Assembly: GCA_964059195.1 (NCBI GenBank)
Contig: CAXKWD010000007.1
Location: forward strand, 2,542,001-2,606,000
Reading direction: 5' to 3'
DNA length: 64,000 nucleotides
Source: Ectobius pallidus
Lineage: Eukaryota; Arthropoda; Insecta; Blattodea; Ectobiidae
Numbering within the stretch: position 1 is the first letter of the stretch; each line of letters opens with the position of its first letter. The translations under genes were made by a program, and so were the position numbers. Positions 57,828-64,000 of the stretch are shown in pieces. Under the pieces are notes generated by a model. The model worked only from the letters and a program-made list of their open reading frames with translations. It was not told the origin of the DNA and did not search any database.

Positions 57828-58520
57828 TGTTACAAGTAGTAAAATGACTTAACTTCGCCCATATTCTGCAGTTAGTTTGGGTACATTCCACACATTCATT
57901 CTATTGGTCTCGTTTTTGTGAGCTCAGCTAAACCGTATTTTCTGTAAACACCAATCCATGAATATCGTATAAGCAATTATGATAGCATTATGTACATTAA
58001 TACTTGCAGACTCTCCGTAGTTTCAGCACTAAATTGCAATTATCACGTAGAAATGGCTGCTCTTGACTTCTCCCAGCTACAAGAGCTACGAGAAGACATC
58101 ATGGATCTTATGGATTGTTCGCTCATGTTAAAATGTAGTTACAGAAGTGAGTTGCGTACTAAATAACTAGGGGACATAAAAACTAATGTTGGACATTGTA
58201 CATAGCATGTCACTTCCTCTAGGTGTTCACCCCTGAATGCAAATTAAAAAGGCAGAGGGCGATACGCACTTGATAAATATTTCACGTGTTATTTTATTTA
58301 TGCGAGGGAGGAAAAGCTGCGGCTGCGGCGGATTCATGAATTATGGAGACGGACACATCTGTGCATCCTACATGTCCTGTCCATCTCCTGTCGTCATGAC
58401 AACGCCTCAAACCGGAGTGACACAGTTTTTATCGACTTCAAGGAACATTGATGCAAACTTGGAAGAAAATCGAACAACGCGTTTGGTCGTGATGCGAAAC
58501 AAGTGGAAATGAGAATATTA
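57828..58520. other. No gene seen
   Basis: Short frames only. One at 58053 (MAALDFSQLQELREDIMDLM) is protein-like but lasts only about 38 codons. Confidence 0.4.
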
Positions 58521-58620
58521 GCTCAGTTGGTAGAGCATTGGCGCGAATTGCCAAGGGTCCTGGGTTCAAGTCCCAGTGTCGGAGGAATTTTTCTCCTATA
58601 ACTTAATATTTTCATGTAAT
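58510..58620 (+). repeat. tRNA-derived SINE head (family C)
   Basis: TTAGCTCAGTTGGTAGAGC (A box), an anticodon-arm-like stem TTGGC/GCCAA, and CTGGGTTCAAGTCCCAG (T arm with B box) are all present. The acceptor ends do not pair, and position 33 is C instead of T. It reads as a SINE or tRNA pseudogene rather than a working tRNA. Confidence 0.65.
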
Positions 58621-59043
58621 GTCCAACAGAGACTATAATCTGTGGTCCATGAATGCTTATCCTATATCTATCTTCACATCACCTAATCTATACAGAGTTG
58701 AATCTGTCTAAATCCGTACTGTCATTCAGTTATTTACTTGGAAAATCTAGTAATTTCTTAAAAACTGTATTTTCATACAGTAGATATACAGTTAGTCCAC
58801 CGCTGTAGCTCAGGGAATGCGTTTAATCCTCTCACGCAGCGGGCCCGGGTTCGATTCCTGGTCGGGACAAGGTGATGCTTTTTCCAGAGTTTTCCTTCAC
58901 CTGTGAGACAAATGTCAGGTAACTTCAGGCCCTTGTAGTCCCCGGATATCATCTGGCCGTCATGTCGCCTTGTTCTGAGTGAGTGTGTGTGAATGGTGTG
59001 TATCGTGCTGTGTGTTCGTGTTGTCTCGGAGGTGGTCCCGGCA

Positions 59044-61557
59044 CAAGGCTTGTAAACTACAGAGGTAGCGTATTCCGGCGAGTTTATAGGACAGGGGGTT
59101 GCGGCGAGCAGGCGAGTGTGTGACGTCACAAGATTCCAGATCTCGCAATTTTCAGTTTTTACTCAGTCTAGAAAATCTTACACCGCGTGATTAAACTCGT
59201 AACCTTTAATTAACCCGTGGTCGGATTCCTGTGAAATTTATACAGAAATAATCTACACACATCAGCCCTACTGATGGTTAAAACAGAGCCTTAAAAAAGC
59301 GGACACAAATGTTTTTATTTCATTTTATAAACATCACCCGTTACACAAAATTCATGGAGGGAGATGCAATTTTCACTATGCGACAATTTTTTGTATTTTT
59401 GTGTCCCGAAAAAACTTCAAGCGAGAAAGTTTTAGTGAAATAATTGAATTTTAATACAAATGAAGTTCCAGCCCCATATCTCGAATGGTTTACGAGTAAT
59501 TGAGTGGTAATTATTCTGGGCGCTTCAAGGTGTCAGAATGATTTGGCGCTGACAAAGCTTCTACCTACTGATCTCGGCCGCTTGACCGCAGTATTTTACG
59601 ATAGATATTACCAGTACGTACTGTTTTTAATAATACAAATGGAAGGTGCTTTAGAAAGTGCAATTAACTGAACCATTATGCCGGGCCAGATATGTGCTGT
59701 GGCAGTGTGTAACAGTAATTTTGTAGATTGTAGAAAACAGCTAAGATGTGAACTGTTCTGTTATTCAAGTTACTTAAAATGTTCTTCTGATTCTACACCA
59801 TTTGTCTTTAAAATCTTGTAAAAATCTCCCAAAGGATCTAGATTTGAATAGAAATTATATAATACAGGTAGGCCTATATAACAGCTAAAGGGTGATTTGT
59901 TCTAATATTTTGTTGCCTAGAAAATATTCCTCATTCTAGAGGTTATGTTAGTATAATTTGATGAAAATTTGTTAAAGAATGTATCCTATATTTGTATAGA
60001 AATTGTACCTTATAATAAGGGTAGAAAACAACTACGGGAATTTTTATGTATCAATATTAACATGTACAGTACTAATGTTATTATTACATTGCGTAGACTA
60101 TTGTAGAGTATTAATTTGTGTTAATATTGTAATCAAAGCAATACATTTATATTAATAATAATTTTCTCCGGGTTATATGGGGTAAGTTATGTAGGTAATG
60201 ATTGGTGAAACACGGCCAAAAGTGTACATCTGTATACAAATTATGTGACGACAGAGATAATATAGACCTAATAAACTAAGGGATGGTTTGTGAATTGCAG
60301 GGCAGGGAAACTTTCATGAGCAGCACAACGAAAAGAGGCGCAGGATCTTTAAAATCGACGTCTCAACATAACAAAAAGGACACAAATTGCTTCGCAATGC
60401 ATTCTACATAAATCACACAATATTTCAAAGGATTTTTCCATGAATTTTTCATTAAAAATTATCATCGTCTTGCCCTAACTATAACCCGATAGCATGCTCT
60501 TAAAGCCTCGGCAATTCAATTTTAACTGTAATACGTTTTCATGTTGATAAATTATATTAAAATATGAAAAGGGCGTAACAAGGTATTAAACTAATAAGGC
60601 ATTTGATAAGGTAATTAGAAATAAAAGTTACTAGCACAAATGATCAAAAAATAAAATAAATAATTCAACAAATATCTAAATAACAGTAGTGCAGATTTAC
60701 AAGATTAGGAAAAAGTTTAATTCATTCTTTTTCCCCAGCGGGTCAATCTTTCAGTATGGGTACAAGTAGCCAGTTAATATCCTTTATTATTGAGTCCACG
60801 ATTAAAATATTTAAGGATTTTTACGTAATTGCTAGTAGGCCTATTTTATAGAATAAAAAAGACCTCTGTACCGTTCCGATAGCCTTATCGCCTTGAGTAA
60901 TTACCACTCTATTACTCGTAAACCATTCAAAATATAATCGTGGTACTTGATGTATAATAAAATTCAAATATTTCCCTAAAGCTCACATGTTTGAATCATT
61001 TTCTGGTCACAGAAATAAAAAAATTGTCGCATAGTCAAATATGGTTCTTCCTGAACATTTCACGCTCGTCACAAATCACTCCGACACTGAAGCGCATGGA
61101 ATAATTACCACTTAATTACTCGTAAACCATTCGAGATATGGGGCTGGAACTTCATTTGTATTAAAATTCAATTATTTCACTAAAACTTTCTCGCTTGAAG
61201 TTTTTTCGGGACACAAAAATACAAAAAATTGTCGCATAGTGAAATTTGCTTCTCCCTCCATGAATTTTGTGTAACGGGTGATGTTTATAAAATGAAATAA
61301 AAACATTTGTATCCGCTTTTTTAAGGCTCTGTTTTAACCATCAGTAGGGCTGATGTGTGTAGATTATTTCTGTATAAATTTCACAGGAATCCGACCACGG
61401 GTTAATTAAAGGTTACGAGTTTAATCACGCGGTGTAAGATTTTCTAGACTGAGTAAAATCTGAAAATTGCGAGATCTGGAATCTTGTGACGTCACACACT
61501 CAAGTGCTGCGATTGGTCTATCCCGGAATACGCAACCTGTATAGTTTACTGATCTTG
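59044..61557. mobile_element. Long-terminal-inverted-repeat transposon, 2514 bp
   Basis: Arms of roughly 500 bp (59044-59560 and about 61060-61557) are inverted copies starting CAAG...GTAAACTA. A 9-bp duplication, GTCCCGGCA, flanks the element (59035-59043 and 61558-61566). Part of the right arm is repeated in tandem at about 60885-61050. The middle holds a THAP-like N-terminus and otherwise non-coding AT-rich DNA. CA...TG ends, a GC-rich 8-9-bp target and THAP suggest a P-type element; long arms with 9 bp would also suit a MULE. Confidence 0.8.
59678..59821 (+). pseudogene. THAP-like N-terminal fragment
   Basis: A frame of 47 codons starts MPGQICAVAVCNSNFVDCRK. The M-P-x-x-C-x4-C start with N-S after the second cysteine follows the opening of THAP zinc fingers (C2CH), the DNA-binding domain of P-element-type and some Kolobok transposases. 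The rest of the finger (tryptophan, second C-H pair, AVPTIF motif) is not visible. The frame ends at TAA in 59819-59821. It may be the first exon of a former transposase. Confidence 0.5.
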
Positions 61558-61727
61558 GTCCCGGCATTGGGCTGATCACTCGTCCGGGAGGTCAAAAAGT
61601 ATATATGTGATCCAAAGATATTCCCTCTCCCGAAGGTCGCGGCCCTGTAAGGCCCGGGGGGCTTGGGTCGCTTAAATACTAAAAGGGAGAGGTAAAGCTA
61701 CGACAAAGAAAGAAATATATACAGTTA

Positions 61728-62359
61728 ATTAGATTTGACTTTTCCTCTGCTTTTAGTGTAGCAGAGCAAGTATTGTGTACCACCTGGAAATTCCAGTCTA
61801 GTTTTAAGCATAAATACACTTCCTGATGCCTGATGCTATTTTCATGAACATGTCAGTGCCTGTGAAAACAATCTAACATAATATTTGAGCTCCAACGCCA
61901 CATATTACAAGAAGGAAAAGACGCAGGTAGGTTAGGAGACCGCCATGATAGCATGAACAGGAAATTGAACTAAAACACTGACTACAAAAGACATTCTGTT
62001 GTTAGTTACTACGCTGAGCAGTAAACACCAGTTCCAACCCGGCATCATTCAAACATTAATGCCCGTTGTAAATGTAGACAATAACAATAAAAACAATAAT
62101 AAGAGAATATAATTAGGCCTAAATATGAATATAAATAATAAGAATTCTGTGGATCCGCACACCCAGAATCATCTGAGATTTTCACACAGTCTCGTGAGTG
62201 CCGACCTGCCTCATGCCGATGAGGATCGGATGATAGGCCCTGTCCCGGTATGGGATGCAGAGCCACGGAACTAAACCCCATTCAAATTGTTTAAAAAGTT
62301 TCGTTTTCATTTGACCATTTTAGTGATGTTTGTAGAGTGCAGTTCTGTAAAACAATAGT
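61728..62359. other. No gene seen
   Basis: No coding support; short frames such as 62045-62281 lack domains. Confidence 0.45.
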
Positions 62360-63320
62360 GTTTTTGGTCATAGCTAACTGTATTTTAATTTCCAAAGCCT
62401 TATAATATCACAGTAAAACAATTGACTATGTTGTCAAGATAACTGATTTGCTTTTTATTTATTTATTAAATTTTTTTTTTACAAATTCTTTCGAATACGT
62501 ATATTATCATAAAATAGGCACTAAATTGAGCATTACTCCGAAACAGGTCAACCGATTTCATCCAATATCAATATAAGTTTTCCCATGAACATTATAAATG
62601 TGTATACCAAGTTTCATAAAAATTCGGGAAAGCGTATTTGAGTTACCGCGTCTTTAAAATAGACACTAAATTTGGTTTTACTCCGGTACCGGTCTACCGA
62701 TTTGGTCCAATATCAGTAGACGTCTTCCCATGTACATTATAAATGGGTATACAAGGTTTTAGGAAAATCCAATAAAGCATATTTGAGTAATCGCGACTTC
62801 TCATATATTAACATAAAAGGCACTAAATTGGGCATTATTCCGGTACTGGCCAACCGATTTGATTGAATATCAATATACGTCTTCCCATGGACATTATGAA
62901 TGCGTATACGAAGTTTCATAAATATCCGATAAAGCGTATTTGAGTTATTGCGCCTTTAAAATAGACGCTAAATTGGGTTTTACTTTGGTACCGGGCAAGT
63001 TTAATGGAAATCCGATACAGCGTACCCTATTTGAGCTAGGGCGCCTTTCTAATATAATCTATTGAAATAGGTACTAAATTGGGCATTACTCCTGTACCGG
63101 TGAACCGATTTGGTTCAATATCAATAGGGTTCTTCCCATAGACATTATAAATGTATAATTTCTCCTATAATATTCTCATTATAAATGTGTTTTCCAAGTT
63201 TCATGAAAATCCGAAAAAGCGTATTTGAGTTATGGCGCGTACAGACACACGGACGGACGGACAGACATTTTTCGTCCCCACACACAATCTCATAAATTAC
63301 CATACTGGCACTTAATAACA
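62360..63320 (+). repeat. Interspersed repeat (family B), copy 3, tandemly expanded
   Basis: Five units of about 110-160 bp begin near 62511, 62656, 62815, 62957 and 63065. Each has '(g/a)gcactaaattggg', 'ttactccggtaccgg', 'ccgatttgg', and 'aagtttcataaa(a)atccg'. The last leads into 'gagttatggcgcgtacagacac' and the CGGACGGACAGAC tail that ends the single-unit copies. Confidence 0.75.
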
Positions 63321-63499
63321 AAATAAGCAACTATAGACCATAGGCACCATAATCTGAGGAGAGTTACAGTTACTGAACTGAATACTGGAATTTCAGTTTT
63401 TCGTAATAAATTCTAAAAGAAAAGAAAAGCAAGTGTAGGTTTCGCCAATAAAGGCAACAGTTAAATTGGCCGAGCGTTTGGTCGTAAACATTTTTATAA

Positions 63500-64000
63500 A
63501 CTACCTTAAAAGGCCCGATCAACTTACGGAGGACTTTCGATTTTTAAGTCCATATATAACTTAGGCCTATTCCGTCATAAAATGCTAGATACAGCTTTAT
63601 GTCGCTCATAAAGGGCTTGGAATTTTACAACCCATTGCTTGGTAGAAATAAGAAAGAAACAGAAATTTCGGTAATATTGGCTATTATTTTACTGTCTTTA
63701 CGGGTTATCTTATTTCCCTCTTTCGTCTTACCATACAATCATTTCGGGGCTAAAATCAAAAGAAAATCAATATCACTTTCAGACTTTCTTCCCTAAATAT
63801 CAGGGACATAATAATTTACTGCGCATATGGGACTAAAAATATTCCTCTTTTTACTTGCGTCCAATAAAGATCCATATTTCTCAGCTAATACAAAGCCTAC
63901 ATTGATGAATAACGTCTTAGTGGATAGGATTTTTACAGTCTTCTGACATGGCATGGGCCTATTCTTTGACGCACACTCAGACTGTGACAACTGGATTAAG
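63500..64000 (-). mobile_element. Diverged Helitron family-1 relative, cut by the window end
   Basis: The order of blocks ('ccttaaaaggcccg', 'ggactttcgatttttaa', 'agaaagaaacagaaattt', 'ggataggatttttacagtcttctgac') follows the minus-strand 3' part of family 1 and the related segment at 37560. The 3' hairpin is deleted. Confidence 0.5.

Larger units (their letters stand above)
58795..61716 (+). mobile_element. tRNA-derived SINE (family A), split by a 2.5-kb element
   Basis: The halves at 58795-59043 and 61558-61716 join into the family A consensus. An 11-bp duplication, ATATACAGTTA, flanks the whole (58784-58794 and 61717-61727). The break lies at GTCCCGGCA in the body. Confidence 0.85.
55794..64000 (+). 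other. Second intron (or 3' flank) of the Ig gene
   Basis: It starts with GTAAGT. No later exon with a second Ig domain, transmembrane segment or GPI signal was recognised in the window, so the gene probably continues beyond 64000. Confidence 0.5.

Noticed and set aside
58510..58620. Functional tRNA gene
   Set aside because: A and B boxes are good, but the acceptor stem does not pair, position 33 is not T, and related truncated copies occur at 14725 and 36035.

Overview
The window is eukaryotic, AT-rich DNA dominated by transposable elements, and most likely comes from an arthropod, probably an insect with a large genome. This rests on the mix of Penelope-like, Copia, CR1/L2-like and RLE-type retrotransposons, piggyBac, hAT, Tc1/mariner and Helitron DNA transposons, tRNA-derived SINEs, (AAT)n microsatellites and GT-AG introns. 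The species is inferred only weakly; a cockroach- or termite-like lineage would fit. No bacterial operons, CRISPR arrays, rRNA genes or intact tRNA genes are visible.

One host gene can be supported. A signal-peptide exon at 23012-23063 ends on a GTGAGT donor in phase 1. An immunoglobulin V-set exon at 55413-55793 is entered and left in phase 1. They join in frame into the first 144 residues of a secreted or membrane-anchored Ig-superfamily protein. About 22.9 kb upstream of exon 1, the 32.3 kb first intron, and the 8.2 kb after exon 2 are almost entirely mobile elements. Later exons lie outside the window or were not recognised.

Layout. 412-6425: a minus-strand Copia element broken by a Penelope-like element (717-2901, 12-bp target duplication, inverted repeats, GIY-YIG ORF, hammerhead-like motif, itself split by a 537-bp LINE end) and by a CR1/L2-like LINE (about 3160-5452). 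7199-9247: a piggyBac element between TTAA sites with two nonsense mutations. 10511-12694: a decayed retrotransposon with a restriction-like endonuclease. 12.7-22.8 kb: hAT-type MITEs, several with readable 8-bp duplications, and a recurring 0.7-kb repeat. 23-41 kb: Helitrons of two families plus a composite of the two, a palindromic TA-site element and a TTA-site MITE both inside one LINE, and SINEs. 41.7-44 kb: a 2.3-kb palindrome built on tandem repeats. 46.7-47.1 kb: a palindrome with a hammerhead-like motif in each arm. 48.8-53.4 kb: a hAT element with hAT transposase remains and a nested Tc1-like element, a mariner-like element holding a SINE, and another TA-flanked element. 58.8-61.7 kb: a SINE split by a 2.5-kb long-inverted-repeat element with a THAP-like start.

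The nesting gives relative ages: in several places removing the inserted element together with one copy of its target duplication restores the reading frame or consensus of the host element. These internal checks are the strongest evidence in the window.
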